From positions 283,681 to 347,680 of the forward strand of contig NW_022985569.1 in NCBI RefSeq assembly GCF_010093815.1: a DNA stretch of 64,000 bases, given 5' to 3'. Below, in pieces: positions 49,915-59,248 of the stretch. The position numbers were made by a program, and so were the translations under genes. The DNA comes from Pseudovirgaria hyperparasitica (taxonomy: Eukaryota; Ascomycota; Dothideomycetes; Acrospermales; Acrospermaceae). Within the stretch, counting starts at the first letter, position 1. Each line of letters starts with the position of its first letter. A model generated the notes under the pieces. That model was given only the letters and a program-made list of their open reading frames with translations, searched no databases and was not told the origin of the DNA.

Positions 49915-50095
49915 GGGGTAGAGCCGGTCCTAAAATAGATAATAATAATAATAAACGCGGGTCGTGCGTAAGCTACTCTACTACTACTATATAACCCCTA
50001 GCCTAGAGAGTAGCCGGTCCTAAAACGGATAATAATAAAATAGGACGCGCGGTTCGTGCGTAGGCTACTCTACCTTTATATAACCTAACGCGGTA
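49915..50095. repeat. Two direct repeats of about 90 bp
   Basis: GCCGGTCCTAAAA...GATAATAATAA and CGTGCGTAAGCTACTCTAC blocks occur twice in a row. Confidence 0.7.
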
Positions 50096-50345
50096 CGCCG
50101 TAATATAAGAAGTCTACCTCCGCTACGTGACCGCCATAACGTAACTATAAGATTCTACTACCTTATAATTATATAATCTACGACGCCATAATATAAGGAA
50201 TCTACCTCCGCTATATAACCGCTAGAATATAACTATAATATACTACTACGGTGCGACCTAATAACCTATAACGCCGTAGTATAAAGAACCTACCTCTACC
50301 ACGTAACCGCTAGGACGCTACTATAAAAAGCTACTACCTTACTAG
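50085..50345. repeat. Tandem repeat, unit about 88 bp, 3 copies
   Basis: Units share ACGCCGTAATATAAGAA, then CTACCTCCGCTA and AACCGC segments. Counterpart of 17615-17935. Confidence 0.7.
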
Positions 50346-50475
50346 AAGGAATATATAGCCCTATAGTTATTATATAGTACGATATAAAGACCGTAAACCT
50401 AAGATCTAACCGAGCCGGTTATTATTATATAAAATACTAAGCCGGTCCCTAGGACGATCCTAGAGAATAAGGGTA

Positions 50476-50677
50476 TATTATAGACTTTAGCTTTACCTTA
50501 TCTCTAGTATTATATAACGGAGCCGGGACGGATAGAGACTAGTATAGGGATATTACGTGACCTCGCTTAAGACTATACTTAAAGCTATAACTATACGGCT
50601 TATCCCTACTCTCTCTAAGTTAAATTATAATATATCTTAATTACCATTATAGTAACACCTTAGTTATATCCATTATA
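50476..50677 (+). repeat. 3' LTR of II-2 (202 bp)
   Basis: Starts TATTATAGACTTTAG and ends TATATCCATTATA, followed by GATAT. Confidence 0.94.
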
Positions 50678-50682
50678 GATAT

Positions 50683-51167
50683 ACTCTTCTAGTCTAGACT
50701 AATAGAGTCTAAAAAGGTCTAATAGTATCTAGTTACGTTCTTCTTATGTAAGATAGCCGACGTTAAGACTAGATATACTATTTATAACTAAGAGCTACTA
50801 GTAATAGTAGAGTTATTTAAGTAGTAGTAATATTATCTTAAAGATACTATATATAATATTAAGTTACTAACTAATTACTATAACTTAAAGGGGTTTATAA
50901 GTATAATAGTTTTAAATTATTAATAGATTTAATAGACTAAGTAGCTTATAAATTTCTACTTTATAATCTACTATTAATCTAGAAGTATAAACCTAGCTAA
51001 TAGAATATTAAGAAGATCTAACTATAAAGAAGGCGCCTAGAATTATAGTAGCTATAGGGTTCTAGAGTAGCTATAGACCTAACTCTTAAGGATAGGGTTA
51101 GATAATAAGTTATCTAATAATTAGTAAGATACTAATACTAATACTAGTAATTAAATTTATAAGTATA
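50683..51167 (+). pseudogene. Family I RNase H remainder (I-2)
   Basis: Resumes the frame broken at 42838: LVTFFLCK, then VKTRYTIYN and ELLVIVE motifs of RNase H. Ends at 51167 where LTR fragments begin. Confidence 0.85.
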
Positions 51168-51237
51168 ACGATTATAGACGTAGAATAGTAGTCTAATAGG
51201 TTATAGAAGAATTTAGAAATATATTTAAAAGGGTAGT
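51168..51237 (-). repeat. 70-bp family I LTR fragment
   Basis: Matches the first 70 bases of the adjacent LTR at 51238 (TATAACGATTATAGACG..., to AAAAGGGTAGT), giving a partial LTR in tandem with a complete one. Confidence 0.85.
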
Positions 51238-51477
51238 TATAAGGATTATAGACGTAGAATAGTAGTCTAATAGGTTATAGGAGGATTCGGGAATATATTT
51301 AAAAGGGTAGTCTACTCTCTTAATAAGGTTAATTCCTAAAGAGTAGGAATTAAGTATATACGGCCTACTTATATAGTAGTCTCGCTTATTCTAGCTGGCT
51401 TACCCTAGGTCCACCTATTACGGACTATACTAGACTATAGTATTCTAGTTAAGTCTATTCTAGTATTAGCCCTAATA
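51238..51477 (-). repeat. 3' LTR of I-3 (240 bp)
   Basis: Starts TATAAGGATTATAG and ends GCCCTAATA on +. Confidence 0.93.
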
Positions 51478-51904
51478 GTATCCTTCTTCTTTTTATGCTT
51501 CGCCCCGAAGTACTTAGCTATATATAAATCCGTAATTCTATAAGCGTTATGTTTATACGCGCATCTAATTAAATCTATATAACGTTATTAATAGTCTTTA
51601 TATCGGTAAACTTAAGCTCTAGTTTACTTTTATTTATACACGCGCTTATCTCTTACTTTATAGCTACTGCCTTAGAGGTAGCTCCGTGGGTTATATGACC
51701 GCTATATTAACTAAGCTTATATTTAGTTCTCTTATTCTAAATTTTCTTCTCTAGTATATCTACCTTACTCGTAAGGTAAGTCGTTAATTCGTATACTATC
51801 TTCTTTAGTTTAGATCTATTCGGGTCTAGAGTAGTCTATTTTTATTAGAGCTGGTCCTATATAATCTATTCGCGTTATTACGGTTACTAATTTAGCTTCT
51901 TTAA
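51478..51904. other. Family I interval between 3' LTR and antisense frame
   Basis: Counterpart of 5133-5559. Begins with a polypyrimidine run (CCTTCTTCTTTTT, the complement of a polypurine tract) beside the LTR. No gene seen. Confidence 0.5.
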
Positions 51905-52858
51905 TCGCCTTTAAGGCTAAACAAGTATTCTACTCTTAGATCTCTAGCTAACGTGTGTATATAGATATCTAATACTAGTTCTATTCCTAAGTCTACCTTC
52001 TCCTCTCGCAAGACTCGCTCTAAAGAGATTATCTCTACCCCGGCTATACCGGCTAAAAAATCCACTTATTATAGTAGTATAAAGGCGCGCTCTAAGTTAG
52101 AGAAGAAGGTAGCTAAGGCTACTACTACTATTACCACTAACGTGGCCACTAGTCGCTCTAATCTAGGTAATCCTAGTACTAGTATTGCGGAAGAGGTAGC
52201 TATAAAGCCTATCTATACCTACTCGCGCCGTCTATCTACTCTACCTCCTTTAGAGGATAAAGAAGATCTTATCGTAGATAATAATCGAGAGTTTACGCCT
52301 TTACCGCCTCGCTCTAAACGCCGTTCCTCTTTTCGGTCTAATATAGACTAACTTAGTTACTCTAGGTCCTTTTAGGACCTTAATATTTACTCTAAACCTA
52401 GCTCTAGTAATAATAAGGTCTAGGTCGCTAAAGATACTAAACGTAGTCGCGGTTTACGCTATAGAAAAACGGCGAACTACGGTTTAATATACTTTAAGTA
52501 TATTAAGGCTTACGCCACCGGCTCTAAATATCTCTTCCGCTCTAACTCTAGTATTAGCTACTACTCTACTAACCGCGATAGGTCTATATACCTAATCTTT
52601 AAGCTCCCTACCCGCTACCGCCGCTATACCGTCCTCGGTAAAGTTTATCTTTAGATAAGTCTATTAGACTATTTTAGTCTAGGGTAATCTAAAGTCGTCT
52701 ATACTAATACGTTTTTAGGTTCCTATTTATATATAAGATATATATAACGATCTTCGCGTCCGCGAGACTCTCGGTAGTTCTAGTAGTTATCTAGCTTCTA
52801 TGCGTAGGGAGTTTAGAGAGCGCTATAAGCTCTTTCTAGAGGTTATTAAAGTATAAGT
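51905..52858 (+). pseudogene. Antisense reading frame in the family I 3' region (best copy)
   Basis: On the strand opposite to pol. The frame is open from 51965 to 52351 (129 codons), then continues to about 52640 with only two stops, both TAA/TAG. The apparent start at 52142 is a GTG inside the open frame, and no ATG starts it. Sequence features: Lys/Ser/Thr-rich N-terminal part (KARSKLEKKVAKATTT), PPLEDKEDL, PLPPRSKRRSS, and a later basic segment (LPTRYRRYTVLGK). Beyond about 52640 another frame carries on (MRREFRERYKLFLEVIKV at about 52800-52853). A branch-like TACTAAT and TTTTTAG (to 52718) may mark an intron, though the donor is uncertain. No domain recognised; function unknown. Confidence 0.6.
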
Positions 52859-53520
52859 TTAGAAACCGTTAATTATTATTAACCTTAGCTTATAATTTTT
52901 AGTCGCCGCGAGATTTCTAGCGCTTAGACTACCTATTCTAGGGAGTCGGTTTTAGCTACTAAGGCCGTAGAAGAGATTCGTACTATTCCTTCCCGCCCAC
53001 CTCATACTACTAACAGATCTTATAAGAGATCTACTAGTTCTCCTTCTAAGTCACCTTATAAGAGGGTATATATTCTATTCTAGATTATTCTAGACCGTGT
53101 TAGCTAACTTTAGGTCTAGTCGCTCCGCTCTAGCGCTTAGTCGTTATCTTACTAGACTCTAACCGAGCGCGTGGTTACTCTAGAGGATAAGGTCTCTAAC
53201 CTCCGTCGCTCTATTACTTAGTTAGTTCGGTTACTACGCTCTAAGAGTAATAATAAGATAGAGGAGTAGCTCTATGGCTCTGTTTGCTAGGGTTTCTATA
53301 TAGTGTGTATTAGCTCTATCTACCTGGTTTCTATCCGTTTTAGTCCTTTTTAGACCGTTTAGATACCTATCTACTAGTTTTCTAGTAATTTAATTCTTAA
53401 CTTAATGATATTATATACGTTCTTATTTATTCTATAACTATTAAATTTTAGGTTCTAATTTCCTTTAAGTTACTTAAGTGTAGGTATTATATATAAATTA
53501 GTTTATCTCTCTAAATTATA

Positions 53521-53603
53521 TTAGAGCACCCGAACTAGTGGCCTAGTGGTTATTAGTTCGGGTACTCTAACCTTTTATATTATATATCATGAGTTCAATT
53601 CCG
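53521..53603 (+). other. Hairpin with A/B-box-like motifs (right copy)
   Basis: Stem arms 53521-53538 and 53553-53570 around a 14-base loop. A-box-like TGGCCTAGTGG at 53539-53549 and B-box-like AGTTCAATTCC at 53592-53602. Differs from the left copy by one base in the 50-base hairpin. Confidence 0.5.
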
Positions 53604-53911
53604 TAGTAGGGTATCTTTTTAGTTTCTTAGTCTTATATTCTTCTCGTATATAATGGTCTATATTAGTCTATTCTAGACTTCTCTATGTTATTCTATTATA
53701 ATATATCGCGTCGCGTGCCTATAACGGTTATTTATGTTTTCTTCGCGTTTAGTAACCGTGCATCGCTTGAATTATAGGGCTGCCTTATAGAGTTTTCCTA
53801 GTGTACGTTTAGAATTCGTAATTTAATACTTTATTCTCTACGGTATCCTTCTTCTTTTTACGACGGCCCTAACGGCGCTAGGTTTATAGTAGTAACGTGT
53901 TATTCTATAAC

Positions 53912-56900
53912 CTCTATTTATATATAGCTATCGCGGTACTTAAGATATATACCGTAGGTTCCTAGGTGTTCTTATCCTTGGTGTAGTTCTTCTAACGGAT
54001 TTAATACTTTTAGATACCGTTCTCGTCGAGCCTATGTTTAATAATATAGTCTACTTCGTATACGTCTAGTCTATCTTAGGGTATAATAGAGTGTAATTAT
54101 ATGTTTATACGTTTATACACGTTAGGTCGAAACCTTTTAAGTAATAAGACGTAGAATACGTTATGGACTTTTATATCGTTTCCTAGGTTAAGCTCATAGG
54201 CTCTTATACTAATGCGACGTTTAATTCGGAAGGGACCAGCCATTTTATAATCGAGCTTTTTATTTACTCGCGACGTTTATATATTATAGACGTTAAGGAG
54301 AACTTCGTCTCCCTTCTCGTACGCTTAATCTTTAACTAATCTATTATAGTACTTTATATACGACTTATTCGCTTACTAGATTATTACGCGATAGTTACGT
54401 ACGGTTTTAAAGATTTTAATTACTAGTTCCTACGCGTAGACGTTAACATCTATCGTTTGGTCGAACTAGACCGTGTAAGGTTCGAAACCTATCCTTAGAC
54501 TACGTCCTAGGTTCGCCTAGAAGGGTGTAACACCTATTATACTATAACGACTATTATTATACGCGAATTCTACTATACTTAGTAGAGAGACCTAGTTATC
54601 TTATTTAAAATTATAGAATGCACGAAGGTAGGCCTCGAGCGTTTGGTTCTATCGCTCTATCTAACTATCTATTTATAGATGGAATACTATTAACATGTTT
54701 CTATTTATACCGGCCATTTCGTAGAATAACGTCTAGAATTTAGACGTGAATATACTCCCTCGGTCCGTAACGATCCTTTTTAGTATACTATGGACCTTAA
54801 TAATCTTATTCTAGAATACTTATACTAGTTCTTTTAATATAATCGTCTTCTATATAGGGACGTACCTAGACATCTTTATAAGTCTATCCACGATAATAAG
54901 AATTAAATTATAACTCATTCTAAGCATCTTACTTAGAGGTAAGTTAACTATAAAATCTATAGTAATATCTTCCTATATAAAGAGGGGGACTAGTAGAGGC
55001 TATAAGTTCCTATATAGCTTATATCTAGATGCCTTTATTCTTTAATAAATCGGATAAGTAGCTATCTATTCTTCGACGTACTTAGGTATATCTTTCTAAA
55101 AATAGTACTAACGAATCGAGCTTAGGGTGCGTATATACCCGAAATATCCTACTAGGTTAGCGTTATGGTATCGGCTAACTACGGTAAATCGTGTATTATC
55201 TATCGGTATATAGTACTTTCTATTATAGTAGAGTAAGCCGTCTATAAAGGTCTACTTATAGTCTACTTCGGTCCGTAATAACCTATCTTACTATATTTTA
55301 CATAACTTTAAAACTATTAGGTCTATCTTTTATAGATCTATAATTAACTAGGTAAGGTCTACTTAATATATACGCCGGGTACTATCGCCCTCCCTAATAG
55401 CGCTAATAAATGGCTCGCTAGGGACTTCGGTACCGCGATTTTAGTTACCGGCTTCGGTCTTATAAATTTAATTACCGGTATTAGCGTTAGTATCTCGCTA
55501 ATTATCGGATAACTTATTATCTAACCTCGTCCTTAAGAGTTAGGCCTATAGCTACTCTAGGACCCTATAGCTACTATAATCCTAGGCGCCTTCTTTATAG
55601 TTAGGTCTTCTTAATATTCTATTAGCTAGGTTTATACTTCTAGGTCGATAGTAGATTATAAAGTAAAAGTTCGTAAGCTACTTAGCCTATTAGACCTATC
55701 GATGATTTAAAACCGTCGTGCTTATAAACCCCTTTAAGTTATAGTAATTAGTTAGTAACTTAACGTTATACATAGTACCTTTAAGATAATATCGCCACTA
55801 CTTAAACGACTCTACTATTACTAGTAGCTCTTAGTTATAAATAGTATATCTAGTCTCGATGTCGGCTATCTTACGCGAGAAGAACGTAACTAGATACTAT
55901 TAGACCTTTTTAGACTCTATTAGTCTAGGCTAGGAGAGTATACCCGAGATTATAAATTCTAATATATTAGTTTCGACGCGAATAGATTTAGTTAGATCGA
56001 AGTACACTAGTAATAGGGCGGTTATAAATGCTTCTTTAATCTTCTCGAAGGATGTTCTTTTAACCTTAGTTAATTTAATAGGTTATAATTTAATATTACG
56101 CTATTTCTATCCACCACGGACCGTAATAGACGAGTCGGTAGTAGTAGTACACGCATTAAGTAGTACGGCTAAACGGGAGAAGTATTTAATAAATTTTCGG
56201 TAGTAGTTAGCGAAGCTAATAAAGACATGTATATCTTGAACGGATTTTAGTTTAGGCTAGTCTATAATAGTAGTAACTCTATCTCTCTCTATGGTTATAC
56301 CTTAATTAGTAATAATAAAGCTAAGAAAGTTAATATGGTCCTAATGGAACTCGCATTTAGATAGCTTAATATATAGCTTATACTTTTCTAGCCTATCTAG
56401 GACTATACGTACGTGCTAGATATACTCCTCCTCGTTATCTAAGAAGATAAGGATATTATCTAGGTACACGATATATATCGTATCGAGTAGACCTACTAGC
56501 GCGTTATTAATATACGCTTAGAAGGTACCTAGCGTGTTAGTTAGTCTAAAAGAGACCACGGTATACTTAAAGTATCTATAACGGGTTCTAAAAGCCGTTT
56601 TCTATTTATCGCCTTCCTTAATGTAAAGGCGATAGTAGGCGTTACGTAGATTAAGCTTAGTAAAGATCTTTACGCGTCCTAGTCTATTAATAGACTCGGA
56701 GATAAGAGGTAGTAGGTAACGATTCTTTCGCGTAATATTATTTAGGCTATAGTAGTCGATATATAGACGGAGACTCCTATCCTTCTTCTTTATAAAGAGG
56801 ATTAAAGCTCCGGCTAGAGATATACTAGGCCTAATCTATCCTCGCGTAAGGTTCTTTTCGATATATTCTCGAAGGGCTTATAACTTAGATTCTAAAAGAG

Positions 56901-57550
56901 GGTAGATGGGTCTATATAGAGGTTGCTAGCCGTCTTTAAGATTAATAGTAAGGTCGGTAGATTAGTATTAAGGTAGTTTGGAGAAATCGATCGCTAACGC
57001 GATACGTTAGTATATTTTATACTAATATAGTAGGTTTTTATCTACTTTAATACTAAGCTCGCTATTTTATATAAGTAAGAGTATATAGATAGTAGAGATC
57101 GCCCTCTTATAATCTTTCTAGAATTATTCGTCGTCGATAAGCTATACTAGTTCCTATTAAGGTAGGTTTATACGCTAGCTAGCTATCTTCTTAAGGAAGT
57201 CTAGTTTTAGATTATATTTCTTAAGCTACGGTATACCTAGGATTATATTAAAGGGACTATCTACCACGATAAAGGTTAAGTAGTAGAGTTTCTATTTCCC
57301 TCCGCTATCCTAGATACCGTATTTAATAGTATAGGTGCCGTATAACTTAATAGGACCGTTAATGCCATGGAACATGGCACCTATTAGAGCTTAGATGTCG
57401 GTATTAAGTTCTCGTGCTCGTTAGGTCGATATAACGTTAGTGGCTAACCTACTATCGAGTATTATAGTCTAATATTATCCACGAGGGACCTCGATAGGTC
57501 TAGTCTATAGTTTAATATACTATTTAGCGGATTACCCCTCTATTATAGTC
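53912..57550 (-). pseudogene. Family I pol remnant (I-3)
   Basis: Minus-strand protease (near 57470-57430, DSRLATNVIS where DSGA-type is usual), RT with the box at 56455-56466 reading YLDN, RNase H, integrase and chromodomain (53953-54057). Fewer stops than I-2. Same frame as I-A, base for base in length. Confidence 0.9.
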
Positions 57551-59000
57551 GCGTCTATAAGTTACGAGGGTTTCTTATAGACTATTAGTTTTTTATATTC
57601 TATGCTAGGTAGTTAGGCGTAATATGTCCTAGCTACTAGTACTTATAGTATATAACTAGTTAGTTAGTTATATTAGTACTTAGTAGCTTCCCTAAACGGT
57701 ACTTAAGTACTATATAGTCTATTCTACTATAGGTATAGTAAGTGACTTTAGGTTATTTATGTGAGTCGGTCCTTATATCTTAATATATTAATTAGTAGGG
57801 AGATCCACGATACGATCCGCGTGGTTTTGAATTTAAGGTATAGTAGTAGCCTCGTGACGTCCCGCGAGATCTATTACTAAATCGGTTTTAGTTAGACGAT
57901 TTTACGTTAGATTAGATCGTTAGGGATAGTCGTATACTAGCGCGGCGTTAATTATTTATTATACGCTAGTATCGCTCCGCGAGGTTTATAAGAGCTTAGA
58001 GGTCTATAGAGATTATTATTATAAGGTCGAGACGGTCCTTTATATTTAGGGCGAGGGACCGTTTAAAGTCGTTATACTATCGAATTATATAATCTTCTTC
58101 GGCTTCTCTCTAGAGGGGCCGAAGGTATTTAAGGAGTTATAACAGTAACTAATTATCTCGTTATCGAGTCTCAAAGATATAGCCCTAGACCTAGTCGCGT
58201 CATTCAGCCCTATTACTAAAATATTAGAGAAGAAATTCGGTAAACGTGTCCTAGTTATAGGTATCCTTAGGATGTTCGATTTAGTATACTATCTAACGTT
58301 CTAAAGGCGTTAGGTCGAGATAGTTCTAGGCGAATCTAATTTTATTACTATCGTTCGTAAATAGATAGAAGAATCAGCTATATTAGTAAGCCTATACGTA
58401 GAAACTCTTTCTACTTTTACTATCGAAGTAAGGTAGTTTCTTAGATCGAGGTAATTAGAATAGTAGTAGACTAGAATGGATTATTTTAGTTAGTATGGGT
58501 CTATATAAATATAGATTGGTTATTACTAGAACTAAAGCGCGTAATATAGCTTTAAGTCTTATAGTACGTCCTTAAGCTTCGTCGAGTTCGTGTAGTTATT
58601 ACTTAAGTTAAACCTATCGTTACCTCTCTTCGTGTAGTCTAGTATATACGTTATTATAAGATATAGTTAACGTTAGGCGATTCTAACGGATTAACTCGTT
58701 AACGTTAATAAGGTCTAGCCTTGTATTAAGGTTAGGTCTAGTATAGTTTGAACTAGACTAAGATAGAGTATAATAGACTCTATCCTTGTATTCTATAATA
58801 TCTTCTATAGTTATACGGAATGTCGTACGAGTTATCGGTGCGATAGCCTATAAGATATAGTTATTAGTAGGGGTAGTTATAGGTAGACTATTCTCCTCGT
58901 TTAGGTTAGAAGAAGGTCTACTATAAGAGGCGGTGCGACGGGTGTTATGACGAGTAGTTAGAGCTATTTCTATAAACTACCGTCGTACTATATAAAGAGG
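57551..59000 (-). pseudogene. Family I gag remnant (I-3)
   Basis: Minus-strand capsid frame with a zinc knuckle at 57609-57650. It fits CX2CX4HX4C: the His (CAT) and preceding Gly survive, and the three Cys are Tyr. TAA/TAG stops only. Confidence 0.83.
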
Positions 59001-59008
59001 AATTAAAA

Positions 59009-59248
59009 TATAAGGATTATAGACGTAGGATAGTAGTCTAATAGGTTATAGGAGGATTTGGGAATATATTTAAAAGGGTATTCTACTCTCTTAATAAGGT
59101 TAATTTCTAAAGAGTAGGAATTAAGTGTGTGCGGCCTACTTATATAGTGGTCTCGCTTATTCTAGCTGGCTTACCCTAGGTCCACCTGTCACGGACCGTA
59201 CTAGACCATAGTATTCTAGTTGAGTCTATCCTAGTGTCAGCCCTAACA
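59009..59248 (-). repeat. 5' LTR of I-3 (240 bp)
   Basis: Starts TATAAGGATTATAG and ends GCCCTAACA on +. Less mutated than the 3' LTR: CCTGTCACGGACC here is CCTATTACGGACT there. Confidence 0.93.

Larger units (their letters stand above)
48031..50475. other. Family II 3' interval with ambiguous long frames
   Basis: 2.4 kb between pol and the 3' LTR. On +, about 48400-49480 can be read in one Gly/Ser/Tyr/Asn-rich frame with some 25 TAA/TAG; on -, about 48300-49140 has a frame with some 17. Neither is clean enough to call. It contains the tandem tracts listed below. Confidence 0.5.
42839..50677 (+). mobile_element. Family II Ty3/Gypsy chromovirus copy II-2, full length
   Basis: 7839 bp between 202-bp LTRs, flanked by the target duplication GATAT. 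Order: 5' LTR, gag with zinc knuckle, protease, RT, RNase H, integrase, chromodomain, a 2.4-kb 3' region, 3' LTR. It is the best-preserved copy in the window: CpG and many C-rich codons remain, with CpA lost. This makes it younger or less often mutated than the I-2 it sits in and than II-1. Confidence 0.95.
39530..51167 (+). mobile_element. Family I copy I-2, split by II-2
   Basis: 5' LTR (39530-39769), gag, protease and RT on + up to 42838; then II-2; then the RNase H remainder 50683-51167. The break is inside RNase H, with GATAT duplicated on both sides of II-2 (42834-42838, 50678-50682). It ends at a point equal to about 1570 of I-A, so integrase, 3' region and 3' LTR are missing. It is more mutated than I-3. 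Confidence 0.9.
51238..59248 (-). mobile_element. Family I chromovirus copy I-3, full length
   Basis: 8011 bp on the minus strand between 240-bp LTRs. From the right: 5' LTR, gag, protease, RT, RNase H, integrase, chromodomain, hairpin, antisense frame, 3' LTR. No matching 5-bp target duplication (GTAGT left, CTTCT right), and the two flanks belong to different elements, so the ends have been rearranged. Positions 51238-57036 are the inverted copy of 1-5799. Confidence 0.93.

Noticed and set aside
53532-53613. tRNA gene
   Set aside because: A/B-box-like motifs are present but acceptor and T stems do not pair and no anticodon arm can be placed.
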